Positions 15,904 through 25,238 of a stretch of 64,000 nucleotides of DNA are shown piece after piece. The stretch's first letter is position 1. Each line of letters starts with the position of its first letter. Below the pieces are notes generated by a model. That model searched no databases and had not been told where the DNA came from. It saw only the letters and a program-made list of their open reading frames with translations. Position numbers and translations under genes: made by a program. This stretch comes from Bin5 sp965208965 (lineage in GTDB: Bacteria > Chloroflexota > Anaerolineae > Caldilineales > Caldilineaceae), in contig OZ242384.1 in the NCBI GenBank assembly GCA_965208965.1, positions 5,270,001 to 5,334,000 on the forward strand, in the 5' to 3' direction.

Positions 15904-17235
15904 ATGTCACTGCGAATGAACCGACGTAGTTTTCTGCAGTTGTCGGCAACGGCTGCAGGCGGCGGACTGCTTGCTGCGTGTGTCGCCCCCGCCCCTGCCT
16001 CAGACGATTCCGGAGCCTCGATGGCCGAAGAGCCGATCGAGATCCGACTGGCGGAGGGAAGTTGGGTCGGTCCTGAAGGGATCGCGTTCTGGACTGACGA
16101 GATTATCCCCGCCTTTGAAGAGGGGCATCCGGGCATCAGCGTGACTTTCGAAAACGCGGAGTCACCTGACTATGCGGACAAGCTCTACACGCAGTCGGTC
16201 GCTGGGGATGCTCCCGATGTCATGTTTATCTGGGGAGGCATCAACTATAACCTGATGCAAAAGGGCCAGCTGTTGCAGTTGGACGATTACTTCGACAGCG
16301 AAGATCTGGAGGACTTCTACCCCGCCAAACTCGATGCCCACTATCTGGACGGAAAACTGTACGGGATGCCCAAGTATGTATCGACCGCAGTGGTGGCTTA
16401 CAACAAGGACCTCCTCGACGAGGCCGGCGTAGACTACCCCGATGGCACTTGGACCTGGGTCGATTACCTGGCCGCCTACGAGGCGGCGACAGTGCCCGAC
16501 GATGACGGCAAAATCGTCTCGTGGGGCAACTACATGAACTATAGAATACTGGAGCACTTCGTCTGGATGAACGGCGGCGAGTGGATGAACGCTCCCCTCT
16601 TCGGCACCAAATGCCTGCTGGACAGTGCAGAGGCCCTTGAGGCGCTCCAGTTCAACTACGATCAGATATTCGGCAGCAACCCGGTCTCCCCGATCGCCGG
16701 TACGATTCCCGAAGTGGGCTGGCACAACATCTTTTCGACCGGCAAAGTGGCGTTTGCGGAATCCCACAGCTGGACGGTCACGAACTACATCCGGGAGAAC
16801 GACTTCAATTGGGACTTCACCGATCTGCCGCTGTCCCCAACTGGCGGTAAAGCCGGAATTACGTTCGCCGATGGCTATGGTGTCGCCAAGTTGACGAAGG
16901 AGCCGGACGCGGCGGTTGAAATGGTGAGGTTCCTTACCGGTCCGAAAGCACAGAGGGCGATGGCGCTCAGCATCGTTGGCCTGCAGCCGACCCGTCGCAG
17001 CGTCGCAGGAGAAGCCTGGGACGTGGAATCGATGGGCGCGCAAGCCGGCTTTGATGTCGCCGCATTCTCCCGCATCATGGACCACGCACGGCTCGACCCG
17101 GCCTTCCAGGAAAATGAGAAAGTCAACTCGGAAATCTTCTCGCCGATCTGGGAACAGATCTGGGTGACAAATGAGCTTGGCCTGGAAGAAGGCGTCAATT
17201 TAATCGTGCAGCGAATCGACGAACTTTTCGCCTGA
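15904..17235 (+). CDS. CUT1-type sugar ABC transporter substrate-binding lipoprotein, copy 1 (system A)
   Basis: A 443-residue SBP_bac_1 protein. The N-terminus NRRSFLQLSATAAGGGLLAAC combines a Tat motif (RRSFL) with a lipobox, so it should be exported folded and lipid-anchored. The mature part has typical landmarks: FEEGHPGISVTFENA, DAPDVMFIWGG, KLYGMPKYVSTAVVAYNKD and VNSEIFSPIWEQIW near the end. ATG at 15904 follows AGGAG, giving a proper Tat signal; an earlier in-frame ATG at 15874 is less likely. It is about three-quarters identical by eye to the next gene and the same length, a clear tandem duplication. It binds the substrate for the permeases at 19171-21026. Confidence 0.93.
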   Translation: MSLRMNRRSFLQLSATAAGGGLLAACVAPAPASDDSGASMAEEPIEIRLAEGSWVGPEGIAFWTDEIIPAFEEGHPGISVTFENAESPDYADKLYTQSVAGDAPDVMFIWGGINYNLMQKGQLLQLDDYFDSEDLEDFYPAKLDAHYLDGKLYGMPKYVSTAVVAYNKDLLDEAGVDYPDGTWTWVDYLAAYEAATVPDDDGKIVSWGNYMNYRILEHFVWMNGGEWMNAPLFGTKCLLDSAEALEALQFNYDQIFGSNPVSPIAGTIPEVGWHNIFSTGKVAFAESHSWTVTNYIRENDFNWDFTDLPLSPTGGKAGITFADGYGVAKLTKEPDAAVEMVRFLTGPKAQRAMALSIVGLQPTRRSVAGEAWDVESMGAQAGFDVAAFSRIMDHARLDPAFQENEKVNSEIFSPIWEQIWVTNELGLEEGVNLIVQRIDELFA

Positions 17236-17576
17236 TAGCAAAGGGGTCGTAAGGAAGTTGCCAAGAGGTGCCCTGACAGGCAAAGGGCACCAAGCTCCGT
17301 AACCTGGGCTTAGCCTGGCCGGCGCGTTGCCTTCCGCATGCTGACGGCCGCGACTTGCGGTTGGCGACCCGCTGGCACAGGTGAACCGATAGGCGCGAGT
17401 CTCCTACTAGAACCATTGAGATAACCTCTTTGACACTCTCAAGGCCTCGCACAGCCCTGGAGATTATCCGAACCCTGTAAGACGATTCGTAACGGCGGCA
17501 TGTGACGAATCTTGAAGAAGAACCTCTATCCCGCAACCGTCACGGTTAATTCCCAGGTGTGAAACAGGAGGAAAGA
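17236..17576 (+). other. intergenic spacer between tandem binding-protein genes
   Basis: 341 bases with no gene. It contains a perfect stem-loop near its start (listed separately) and an AGGAGG ribosome-binding site at about 17567-17572. Otherwise I see nothing; no tRNA-like fold or strong promoter was recognised. Confidence 0.6.
17267..17291 (+). terminator. stem-loop between the two binding-protein genes
   Basis: GGTGCCCT (17267-17274) pairs perfectly with AGGGCACC (17284-17291) around a 9-base loop, 32 bases after the stop of copy 1. No T-run follows, so it is better seen as an attenuator or 3-prime-end stabiliser than a full terminator. Confidence 0.5.
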
Positions 17577-18908
17577 ATGGCTAAACGATTGAACCGGCGC
17601 AGTTTTCTGCGCCTGACGGCAGCAACGGCCGGTGGCGGCCTGCTGGCGGCTTGTGTCGCCCCGGCCCCGGGTGGGGAAGACGCGGGCGACTCCATGGCCG
17701 AGGAGCCAATTGAAATCAGACTGGCTGAAGGCAGTTGGGTTGGGCCGGAAGGTATCGCGTTCTGGACGGACGAGATCATCCCCAGCTTTGAAGAGGGTCA
17801 TCCCGGCATCAACGTGACATTCGAGAATGCCGAATCGCCCGACTATGCCGACAAACTGTATACGCAGGCCGTGGCTGGTGATTCCCCCGACGTCATGTTT
17901 ATCTGGGGCAACATCAACTATAACCTGATGCAAAAGGGCCAGCTGTTGCAGTTGGATGATTACTTCGGCAGCGATTACCTTGAGGACTTCTATCCCGCCA
18001 TCGTCAATGCCCATCTCATGGACGGGCAGTTGTTCGGCTTGCCCAAGTACGTTTCGACAGTGGTGATGGCCTATAACAAGAACATCCTGGACGAGGCCGG
18101 AGTCGATCATCCCGATGGCAGTTGGAACTGGGACGACTACCTGGCGGCGTTTGATGCAACGACCCGGCGCGACGATGACAACAACATTGTCCAGTGGGGA
18201 AACTACGTAGCTCAGCAGTTTTTGCAGCACTATGTCTGGATGAACGGCGGCGAATGGATGAACAGTGAAGTCTTCGGCACGAAATGCCTCTTGAACGGCG
18301 AAAGGGCCTTGGAGGGGCTAAGGTTCAACCACGACCAGATTTACGGGGACAGTCCGGTGGCGCCGGTTGCCGGCTCGATTCCTGAAGTCGGCTGGTGGAA
18401 CGTCTTTTCGACGGGTAAGGTGGCGTTTATGGAGTCTCACAGTTGGACTGTCACCAATTATATTCGTGAAAACGACTTCGAGTGGGACTTCATTGATCTG
18501 CCCACAGCACGAGACGGCACCAGGGCGGGCCTCACTTTTGCCAACGGCTATGCGATTGCCAAGAAGACAAAAGAGGTAGACGCGTCAGTGCAGCTGGCGA
18601 CGTTCCTCACTTCACCCGAGGCTCAAGAGGTGATGGCGCTGAGCATTGTGGGCTTGCAGCCGTCGCGGCGAAGCGTGGCGGGGACAGCCTGGGACATTGA
18701 GTCGATGGGCGCGGTCGAAGGTTACGACGTGGCGTCCTTCTCCCGCATTATGGACCACGCACGGCTGAACCCAGCATTCCAGGAAAACGAGAAGGTCAAC
18801 TCAGAGGCTTTCGGCCCGATCTGGGACCAGATCTGGGTGACGGGTGAGATCGGCCTGGAGGAGGGCGTCAATCTGATTGTGGAGCGTATTGACGAGATTT
18901 TCGCCTAA
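17577..18908 (+). CDS. CUT1-type sugar ABC transporter substrate-binding lipoprotein, copy 2 (system A)
   Basis: A 443-residue SBP_bac_1 lipoprotein with a Tat/lipobox start (NRRSFLRLTAATAGGGLLAAC). Its start is fixed by AGGAGG with a 5-base spacing to ATG at 17577. The body follows copy 1 almost residue by residue: EIRLAEGSWVGPEGIAFW, VMFIWGNINYNLMQKG and NIFSTGKVAF-like NVFSTGKVAF. Differences concentrate in the ligand-lobe region (TRRDDDNNIVQWGNYVAQQF), which could shift ligand preference. Two receptors for one permease pair can widen substrate range. It is followed by a stem-loop and then the two permease genes. Confidence 0.93.
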   Translation: MAKRLNRRSFLRLTAATAGGGLLAACVAPAPGGEDAGDSMAEEPIEIRLAEGSWVGPEGIAFWTDEIIPSFEEGHPGINVTFENAESPDYADKLYTQAVAGDSPDVMFIWGNINYNLMQKGQLLQLDDYFGSDYLEDFYPAIVNAHLMDGQLFGLPKYVSTVVMAYNKNILDEAGVDHPDGSWNWDDYLAAFDATTRRDDDNNIVQWGNYVAQQFLQHYVWMNGGEWMNSEVFGTKCLLNGERALEGLRFNHDQIYGDSPVAPVAGSIPEVGWWNVFSTGKVAFMESHSWTVTNYIRENDFEWDFIDLPTARDGTRAGLTFANGYAIAKKTKEVDASVQLATFLTSPEAQEVMALSIVGLQPSRRSVAGTAWDIESMGAVEGYDVASFSRIMDHARLNPAFQENEKVNSEAFGPIWDQIWVTGEIGLEEGVNLIVERIDEIFA

Positions 18909-19070
18909 ATGAACAGGGACAAGCAGGATAAGAGATTGCGACAAGGCCACAGTATCAATATGCCCTGGTCTTGTACCAGAATTGGGCCAGGCCGGCCTGT
19001 TTCGAATCGCGTTTGAATTATGCAGAGATCCGCGATAAGAGACACGTTGGTCTGGTCCGGCATAGTATCC

Positions 19071-19098
19071 GGCCATCAGCGGACTGAACCTGATGGCC
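19071..19098 (+). terminator. stem-loop between binding protein and permeases (system A)
   Basis: GGCCATCAG (19071-19079) pairs perfectly with CTGATGGCC (19090-19098) around a 10-base loop. It lies in the 262-base spacer before the permease genes and has no T-run. The position resembles the stabilising hairpins known between malE and malF. Confidence 0.5.
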
Positions 19099-19170
19099 AG
19101 CCATCCGAGTTTCACCGACACCTAGAACTCGGGGGCACGACGGAATCCAGAACAGGATGATATCTTTAAC

Positions 19171-20151
19171 ATGAGCGCCCAAGCACAGGGCGACCGAACC
19201 ACCCTGATTGGCCGTCTTACATCAAGTGTGTGGTCGCGACGAACGCTACGTCAGAAGGAAGAGTTGATCGCCTATCTCCTGGTCTCCCCGTGGGTAATTG
19301 GATTCCTGGCGTTCATTCTCGGCCCCATGCTGACCTCACTGGGCTTGAGCTTTACTGAAACCGACCTGTTCACGCTCGAGTTTGTGGGTTTCGAGAACTA
19401 CACCAAGCTCCTCTCCTTTGACACGACGCGAACGCTTTTCTGGACCACGCTCTACAACACGGCCTACTACGTCTTTCTCAGTATCCCTCTGACGATCAGC
19501 GTTGGGTTCTTCATCGCGATGCTGCTCAACCAGAACATCTCCGGGCAGCCCACCTACCGGGTCGTTTACTATCTACCTGCAGTTATTCCCGGCATTGCCA
19601 CGTCATTACTGTGGCTTTGGCTGTTTCAGCCGGAATTTGGACTGATAAACTGGGCGCTGTCGCTGGTCGGAATCGAGGGTCCGCGCTGGTTGTTCGACAG
19701 GAGTACGGCCAAGATGGCCCTCGTGATAATGAGCGTCTGGGGCTCGGGCTCCAATATGCTGATCTTTCTGGCCGGGCTGCAGGGCATCCCGACCGAGCTC
19801 TACGAGGCCGCCACCATTGACGGGGCCGGCATCTGGCGCCGTTTTCGCAGTATCACGATTCCGATGATCAGCCCTACACTGTTCTTCGTGGTGGTAACGC
19901 AGATCATCTGGTCTTCGCAGGTCTTTACCAACGTATACGTGATGACAGAGGGTAAAGGAGGACCTGTCAACGCCACCTTGATGATGGTCCTGTACCTGTA
20001 CCAGGTCGCTTTTCGGCAGTATCGTATGGGGTACGCCAGCGCTTATGCCTGGATCTTCTTCCTGATCCTTCTGGTCTTCACGCTCGTGCTCTTTCGCTCG
20101 TCCAAGGCGTGGGTCTACTATGAGACCGAGATCGGAGGGCAGCGGTCATGA
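19171..20151 (+). CDS. CUT1-type sugar ABC permease, MalF/UgpA-like (system A)
   Basis: A 326-residue inner-membrane protein with six predicted helices, the first near residues 30-55 (LVSPWVIGFLAFILGPML). The CUT1 EAA motif that docks the ATPase is ELYEAATIDGAGIWRRFRSI (about 209-228). It ends with a helix and VYYETEIGGQRS. Length is typical for UgpA/MsmF. The stop overlaps the ATG of the partner permease by four bases (ATGA), so the two are translated together. It forms the membrane channel for the ligand delivered by the two tandem lipoproteins. No ATPase gene is nearby. Confidence 0.93.
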   Translation: MSAQAQGDRTTLIGRLTSSVWSRRTLRQKEELIAYLLVSPWVIGFLAFILGPMLTSLGLSFTETDLFTLEFVGFENYTKLLSFDTTRTLFWTTLYNTAYYVFLSIPLTISVGFFIAMLLNQNISGQPTYRVVYYLPAVIPGIATSLLWLWLFQPEFGLINWALSLVGIEGPRWLFDRSTAKMALVIMSVWGSGSNMLIFLAGLQGIPTELYEAATIDGAGIWRRFRSITIPMISPTLFFVVVTQIIWSSQVFTNVYVMTEGKGGPVNATLMMVLYLYQVAFRQYRMGYASAYAWIFFLILLVFTLVLFRSSKAWVYYETEIGGQRS

Positions 20152-21026
20152 GCGGCGCGGCAGTCGGCATTGGGACATCGAGGGCGAGCGTAAGTCGAAG
20201 CCGAAGAACGCAGTCAGTCCTAATTCACGCGATACTCATCGCAGGGGGGATCATTGTCATGATTCCCCTGGCCTGGATGCTGTCCACTTCGCTCAAGCCG
20301 CCGCACCAGATCACAAAGTTTCCGCCGATATGGATTCCGGACCCGTTTGTATGGTCGAACTACATACGTGCGGTAACAATCTTTCCTGTCTCATTCCTGG
20401 TGTTTATCAGAAACTCGATGTACATGAGCCTGATGATCACGCTGGGAACTGTTCTTTCCAATGCCGTAGTTGCCTTTGCCTTCGCACGGTTGAGTTTTCG
20501 AGGTAGCAGAGTCCTGTTCATCATTGTGCTGAGTACCATGATGCTGCCCCAGCAGGTTACGATGATCCCGCTGTTCATTCTCTTTTCAGAGATTGGCTGG
20601 GTCAACACGTACAACCCGTTGATCGTTCCTCATTTTTTTGCCAACGCCTACTTCGTCTTTTTGCTGCGTCAGTTCTATACGACGATCCCGCGTGAACTGG
20701 ATGATGCGGCAAGGATAGACGGCTGCAGCGTCATTGGCCTTTTCTTGCGTATCCTGCTGCCGTTGAGCAAACCTGCCCTGGGCATCACCGCGATTTTCGC
20801 GTTTACCTGGTCGTGGAACGAGTTTCTGGGGCCGCTGATCTATCTGAGCCGGATGGAAACCTACCCACTGGCCATCGCGCTCTCGTTTTTGCGAGCTACG
20901 CATGGCGTGTTGTGGTCCGAGCTGATGGTGGTCTCCTTCATCGCAATGCTGCCGCCGGTAGCTCTCTTCTTCGTTGCACAGAAGCACTACATCCAGGGCA
21001 TCGTGATAACGGGTGTAAAAGGATAG
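20148..21026 (+). CDS. CUT1-type sugar ABC permease, MalG/UgpE-like (system A)
   Basis: A 292-residue permease with TM1 around residues 23-45 (LIHAILIAGGIIVMIPLAW), then STSLKPPHQITKFPPIWIPD, a UgpE-type signature. The EAA loop is ELDDAARIDGCSVIGLFLRI (about 183-202), and the protein ends VQGIVITGVKG-like (IQGIVITGVKG). It overlaps the MalF-like gene by four bases. The next gene, 48 bases downstream, is a glycosidase-like propeller enzyme, so import and cleavage are probably co-expressed. Confidence 0.93.
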   Translation: MSGAAVGIGTSRASVSRSRRTQSVLIHAILIAGGIIVMIPLAWMLSTSLKPPHQITKFPPIWIPDPFVWSNYIRAVTIFPVSFLVFIRNSMYMSLMITLGTVLSNAVVAFAFARLSFRGSRVLFIIVLSTMMLPQQVTMIPLFILFSEIGWVNTYNPLIVPHFFANAYFVFLLRQFYTTIPRELDDAARIDGCSVIGLFLRILLPLSKPALGITAIFAFTWSWNEFLGPLIYLSRMETYPLAIALSFLRATHGVLWSELMVVSFIAMLPPVALFFVAQKHYIQGIVITGVKG

Positions 21027-21074
21027 CCCTGCAGTCCTTCGAAACTTACAACTCCGACCGGAAAGGAAGCAGAA

Positions 21075-22544
21075 ATGATCTTCAAACCCAGCATTGTCGC
21101 GCGCATGTGGGATACCTGGCTCTATTACCATGAGGGCAAACATTACCTCTTTTACCTGAGCAACTCGCTCGCCGATGTACGCTGGGACGGGATGAGCGTG
21201 GCCGTATCGGAGGACGGCGTCCATTTCGACGACCATGGCGAAATCATTCACAAGGCTGATGACGCGGTCTGGATGGGCACCGGCATGGTCTGGCGGGTGG
21301 AGGAGAAGTTCATGCTCAACTTTTCGGAGGAGCGCGCCGGCATACAGGAGATCTTCTTTGCCGAATCAGACGACCTGCTGCAGTGGACGCGGCTGCCGGA
21401 CGAGGAGTATGTTTGCCGGGCCGATTCGCGTTGGTACCACGACAATCCAACCTTTACCAGGCCGCGTTGGGACTGCATTTGGGCGCTGCCGCGCGAGGAG
21501 GGCGAAGGCTACATCGGCTTTCTGACGGCCGTGGCGCGGCACGGTCCGGCGGGGTTATGCGGGACGGCGGGGTGTGTGGTCTCTGACGATGGCCGGCACT
21601 TTCGCGCGGCGCCGCCGGTGATCGAGACCGGGGTGTGGGGGGATCGCGTCGAGGTGGGGGCGGTCGAGAAGTTCGGCGACCGTTACTACATGTTGCTGGG
21701 GGTAGGGTCCGCGCCGCTGGGCGCACGCCAGCGTTCGCGGCTGCCCGCGGGCGAGGGGGGGATGTTCGTGTTGAATTCGGAAAGCCAGGAAGGACCTTAC
21801 GTACTGAATCCCGGGCAGGACCCGTTTCTGGGAAGCAGCCCCGTCCTCTATACATACTTTGCCCGCTTTTACCGCTGCGGGGACGAACTGTTGCTCAATC
21901 ACCATACGGTTCCGCGCAGTGGGCACGCCGGGCCGGAGGACATTTTCTTTTCACCACTAAAGTCGGTGCATCGCGACGACGCCGGCATCCTGAGTCTGCA
22001 CTGGTGGACGGGCAACGAGGCGCTGAAGGGAAGAGATTCGCCGGTCGCCCTCGAAGACAGCCAGTTGTACGCGCTGCAGGAGGACGCGTGCTCCCTGGAG
22101 GCCGGACAGGCGCAGCTTAGCGCGGTATCAGGGGGCCTCGCCATCCTGCCAACGAAGTATGACACCGCGCGCGGCGTCATACTGGAGGCGGAGGTGACGG
22201 TGCACGCTTCCGATGCCGCGACTTCCGGGGCGGGGCTGTTTGTGGAAGGGGAGACGGTTAGCGAAGGGACCCTGTTGTTCGCGCAGAGCGACGGGCGCGT
22301 GGGGGTCGGTCGCTACGACGGCTATGCGTTCAGGCCGCAGGATGGGAAACCGTACAGGTTCACGCCCGACGAACCGGCGCGCTGGCGGCTCCTGCTGCGC
22401 GATGCGCACGTGGAGCTTTACATCGACGACGAGCACATCCAGTGCTTCACGATGGACCACAGACCGGGCGGGCGGCTGGGCTTCGCGGTCGAGGCCGGCA
22501 GCGCGACGGTCAGCAACGTTCGGGCCTGGCAGATGTCACTCTGA
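21075..22544 (+). CDS. GH32/GH43-like five-bladed propeller glycosidase with C-terminal beta-sandwich
   Basis: A 489-residue protein. Residues 1-320 look like a glycosidase propeller: WLYYHEGKHYLFYLSN, MSVAVSEDGVHFDDHG, ESDDLLQWTRLP and DNPTFTRPRWDCIWALPR. The last ~150 residues (VILEAEVTVHASDA to LGFAVEAGSATVSNVRAW) form a jelly-roll domain as in GH32 C-terminal or concanavalin-like modules. The WMNDPNG signature of true GH32 is absent; MWDTW near residue 13 could supply the N-terminal Asp. There is no signal peptide, so it should act on imported sugar in the cytoplasm. It directly follows the system A permeases and converges on a GH172-type gene. Family-level certainty is good, activity uncertain. 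Confidence 0.7.
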   Translation: MIFKPSIVARMWDTWLYYHEGKHYLFYLSNSLADVRWDGMSVAVSEDGVHFDDHGEIIHKADDAVWMGTGMVWRVEEKFMLNFSEERAGIQEIFFAESDDLLQWTRLPDEEYVCRADSRWYHDNPTFTRPRWDCIWALPREEGEGYIGFLTAVARHGPAGLCGTAGCVVSDDGRHFRAAPPVIETGVWGDRVEVGAVEKFGDRYYMLLGVGSAPLGARQRSRLPAGEGGMFVLNSESQEGPYVLNPGQDPFLGSSPVLYTYFARFYRCGDELLLNHHTVPRSGHAGPEDIFFSPLKSVHRDDAGILSLHWWTGNEALKGRDSPVALEDSQLYALQEDACSLEAGQAQLSAVSGGLAILPTKYDTARGVILEAEVTVHASDAATSGAGLFVEGETVSEGTLLFAQSDGRVGVGRYDGYAFRPQDGKPYRFTPDEPARWRLLLRDAHVELYIDDEHIQCFTMDHRPGGRLGFAVEAGSATVSNVRAWQMSL

Positions 22545-22569
22545 GGTGGGCTAATGGTTAGACTTAGAG

Positions 22570-23937
22570 TCAGTCTGTCTTCAGAACTACGCAACTGAAC
22601 GCCCAACAGCGCCACTCGACGTTGTCGAAGTTGCTGAGTTTCAGCCGCAGCCGGTTCTCGCCGCGTCTGAGCCTGACCGGTACCTCGCTGATCGCAAAGC
22701 CTTTTTCATGCCTGATGGTCGCAACCGGCTCGTCGTTGACCCACACCTTCATCCAGTCGTCAAAACCGAAGCGCAGGACAACGCGCCTATCTTCCGACGC
22801 CGAAAGGACGGTTTCGGCGTAGGCGGCGACATCGGCAGGCTGTGTGCCCGTGTTGCCGGTGGCGTCGCGGCGAAACCAGCGGGTGAAGTCGATCCAGGTC
22901 AACTCCGGCTCTGTTTTCACCGCTGTCAAGGGCCGCCCGCCCCATTCCCACTCGGACGGCCACTGATCTTCGTACTGCTCGGGAAATTCCGGTCGTTCAA
23001 AGTCGTCGAATGTCTCGCAATCAAAGGGACCGGAGAGCGTCCAATGGCCCGGCGTCTCGACTAGCGGGGCGTCGCTTTCGGGCACTTTGTAGTAGTACAG
23101 GACGCTTTCCATGTCGTTGGCGCGGGTTCCGAAGCGGAGCGACAGCGACGAGTTGAATGAAACGCTGTCCGCTCCAAAGAAGCGGTAGGCGACGACTTCT
23201 GAACAGTCGGCGTTCAGGCCAACTACGTGTGGCGCCCCGGTCCAATCGCTCATTTCAGGGTACATACCGAAGGAGTGGCCGAAGACGTCCTCGCTGCCGA
23301 TGCCGCGCAGGACATGGGGCTCGGTTTCGCCGTCGATCAGCCAGGTATCCCCGCCGGTATGCCAGATCATGTCCCGGTAATCCTTGCGCTGGACTGCGTG
23401 AAACAGGCCGGCAACAAAGCCTTTGCCGCGGACCGCGCCGAGCAGAGTCGAGCCAAGAGGCCCTGCAGGCTTTTCTTCGCTGAAGCGCGCGTGGAGCCGG
23501 AAAGGGGTGACCGTGACGCCGCTGTCGTACCTCTGCCAGTTGACCATCGACCAGACTGAGGTCGAAGCATCTCCAGTGTTGTGCAGGCTGATGCGGCACG
23601 AATGCTGGAAGGGGACCGGCAAGTAAGAGTTGTAGCCGTTTAGGGGCATCAGATTGATCGGAGCCGACTCGATGCGATAGGGGGCCAGACCCAGGAGAAC
23701 GCCGAAAAACTGATGCAGCGTCATCCTGACCTGTGGCTCACCGCCATCGCAGGTGATTTCGATTCGGAGGTCTTCCGGCGATTTGGCGGTTATCCAGAAA
23801 TGCCGGACACAACCGGGGCCCTGGGCGCTTATGAGGTCGCATGACTGTCCGGGGGCCAGATCGACCCGGCTGGTGGCGCGATGGGTCCGATATTCGGCGG
23901 GGAGCTGGATCAGGGGAAAGATGGGAACGGTTAGCAA
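22570..23937 (-). CDS. GH172-type (DUF2961) glycoside hydrolase-like protein
   Basis: A 455-residue protein. The DUF2961 landmarks are the GPGCVRHFWITAKSP strand (about 40-54), LPVPFQHSCRISLHNTGD (about 106-123) and the acidic GIGSEDVFGHSFG (about 211-223). Members characterised as GH172 act on difructose anhydrides or D-arabinofuranosides as multimers. A C-terminal beta-sandwich (about 370-455, FGFDDWMKVWVNDEPV) resembles a carbohydrate-binding module. No signal peptide is seen. The only usable start is TTG at 23935-23937, since an in-frame stop lies 15 codons upstream. It is convergent with, and 25 bases from, the propeller glycosidase. It follows the DUF4058 gene on the same strand by 85 bases. 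Confidence 0.8.
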   Translation of the reverse strand: MLTVPIFPLIQLPAEYRTHRATSRVDLAPGQSCDLISAQGPGCVRHFWITAKSPEDLRIEITCDGGEPQVRMTLHQFFGVLLGLAPYRIESAPINLMPLNGYNSYLPVPFQHSCRISLHNTGDASTSVWSMVNWQRYDSGVTVTPFRLHARFSEEKPAGPLGSTLLGAVRGKGFVAGLFHAVQRKDYRDMIWHTGGDTWLIDGETEPHVLRGIGSEDVFGHSFGMYPEMSDWTGAPHVVGLNADCSEVVAYRFFGADSVSFNSSLSLRFGTRANDMESVLYYYKVPESDAPLVETPGHWTLSGPFDCETFDDFERPEFPEQYEDQWPSEWEWGGRPLTAVKTEPELTWIDFTRWFRRDATGNTGTQPADVAAYAETVLSASEDRRVVLRFGFDDWMKVWVNDEPVATIRHEKGFAISEVPVRLRRGENRLRLKLSNFDNVEWRCWAFSCVVLKTD

Positions 23938-24022
23938 GTCAGTCTCTTCATTCTTCTTGGGCGAGCGTTTCCTTTCTCAGGCCGGTATGTGTTCGAGCCA
24001 TGAGGAAAGCGCGGGGCTACTG

Positions 24023-24814
24023 TTATGCCGAAGCCGTTCTGATTCCTTTCTCGAAGAGCAGCGCTTCCAGCCACTCTTCTTCGGCCTTGCTCAACGAGAC
24101 CGGAGGAGGCTTGCTATAGTCAAGCAGGAGGTCATAGCCACCTACATCGTAACAACGAGCAAGGACAGCATTAAGGTCCACCACAGCGTCATCATCTTCG
24201 GGCAACAATGGAATCTTGCAGCGCGGCAGCCGGTCTCTCAGAGGTATCGCGTAAACCTCCACGCTTGTGCGCCTTTGGGGACGACTGATGCATATATTGT
24301 AGCGCCAATCGTGAGGGGAGTGCAGTTCAAAAAAGCGAGCATAGGTTGCTGTGGGCCTCGACAGGAGGTCGAACTCAACCAAGTTGACGGGTGTACCGAG
24401 AATCTTATCCTGCTTCTCCAAATACTGTTCTCGCCCGCGTCCAATCTTATTGGCAGGGCTCAACACTTCGATCAGTGTTACAACCTCTCCTGACGCGACA
24501 TTGACAACCTGGATATAAGGAACGCGTCGTTCGTCATCCAAGAATCTGATCGTTTGTGGCTCATCCGCTACCTGCGAGCCGTAAGCAACCTGCGTCTCTG
24601 ACAGTTGGCGCGGAGGCTCTACAACCATGACATCAGGTATGATTTCTTTGCCATAGGGCTTCAATTCGATCCTTTCGTCAATGCGAGCAATGTATTTGGG
24701 ACGCAACTGCGGTTGAAGTATCTCAGATGAGTAGGCGATCAGGCGCTGGTGCAGGTCCGGCCAGCGTGCGCCATGTTCCAGATATGGATCCATGCCAGGG
24801 AATGGGCTCGGCAT
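24023..24814 (-). CDS. DUF4058 family protein
   Basis: A 263-residue protein starting MPSPFPGMDPYLEHGARWPD, the hallmark of DUF4058, with the conserved LIEVLSPANKIGRGREQY stretch near the middle. ATG at 24812-24814 follows AAGGAG. The longer open frame to 24964 adds 50 residues without family character. DUF4058 genes are abundant in cyanobacteria, Chloroflexota and planctomycetes. The core resembles PD-(D/E)XK-type folds in its layout, but no biochemical role is known to me. It has its own good promoter just upstream. Confidence 0.88.
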   Translation of the reverse strand: MPSPFPGMDPYLEHGARWPDLHQRLIAYSSEILQPQLRPKYIARIDERIELKPYGKEIIPDVMVVEPPRQLSETQVAYGSQVADEPQTIRFLDDERRVPYIQVVNVASGEVVTLIEVLSPANKIGRGREQYLEKQDKILGTPVNLVEFDLLSRPTATYARFFELHSPHDWRYNICISRPQRRTSVEVYAIPLRDRLPRCKIPLLPEDDDAVVDLNAVLARCYDVGGYDLLLDYSKPPPVSLSKAEEEWLEALLFEKGIRTASA

Positions 24815-24851
24815 ACCGCTCTCCTTATCACAAGTGCAGGGAATGATCTCA

Positions 24852-24880
24852 TTTATACCGCGTAAGTCAGCCTTGGTCAA
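24852..24880 (-). promoter_or_regulatory. promoter of the DUF4058 gene
   Basis: On the minus strand TTGACC (24875-24880) and TATAAA (24852-24857) are separated by exactly 17 bases, 38 bases before the ATG. Both boxes match the sigma70 consensus at 5 of 6 positions. Confidence 0.62.
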
Positions 24881-25196
24881 TGAATCAGGGAAAACGCGTT
24901 TGTTCGATAGTTTTTTTGGGTGCATCCCAGATTTGGGTTGGGAATAGCCAGGCGGGGAAGTCATGCCAGTGGTGGCTGGAATCGTCTATCGCCTTTTGGA
25001 GAGACAGAGGGCAGGCGCCAAAGGCTGATCCTACCGGGAGGTCCGTTGATTTGGAGGGCTCAGGGCCGGCACAAGGCGGGCACGTACGGGAAATTGATGG
25101 GACTGGAGGGATGTAGTTTGGCTGAATTCTTTGGATTGGACACTTGTCGCGAATGTCGTCACCTAGTCGCCGAGGCATGTTGTTGAAGGGGGGCGT

Positions 25197-25238
25197 TGCG
25201 GGGGGAGTCCCCCCGCACAAGGGAGGCCGCTTGCGGCC
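25197..25238. terminator. double GC-rich hairpin
   Basis: TGCGGGGGG-AGT-CCCCCCGCA (25197-25217) is a perfect 9-bp stem with a 3-base loop. It is followed by GGCCGC-TT-GCGGCC (25225-25238). No T-run is present on either side. It could be a transcription block or part of a small dispersed repeat. Confidence 0.4.

Noticed and set aside
17236..17576. tRNA or small RNA gene in the receptor spacer
   Set aside because: The hairpins are short and no tRNA cloverleaf or T-loop pattern is seen.
22570..24022. Frameshift in the GH172-type gene
   Set aside because: One continuous frame covers the whole domain; a TTG start explains the lack of ATG.
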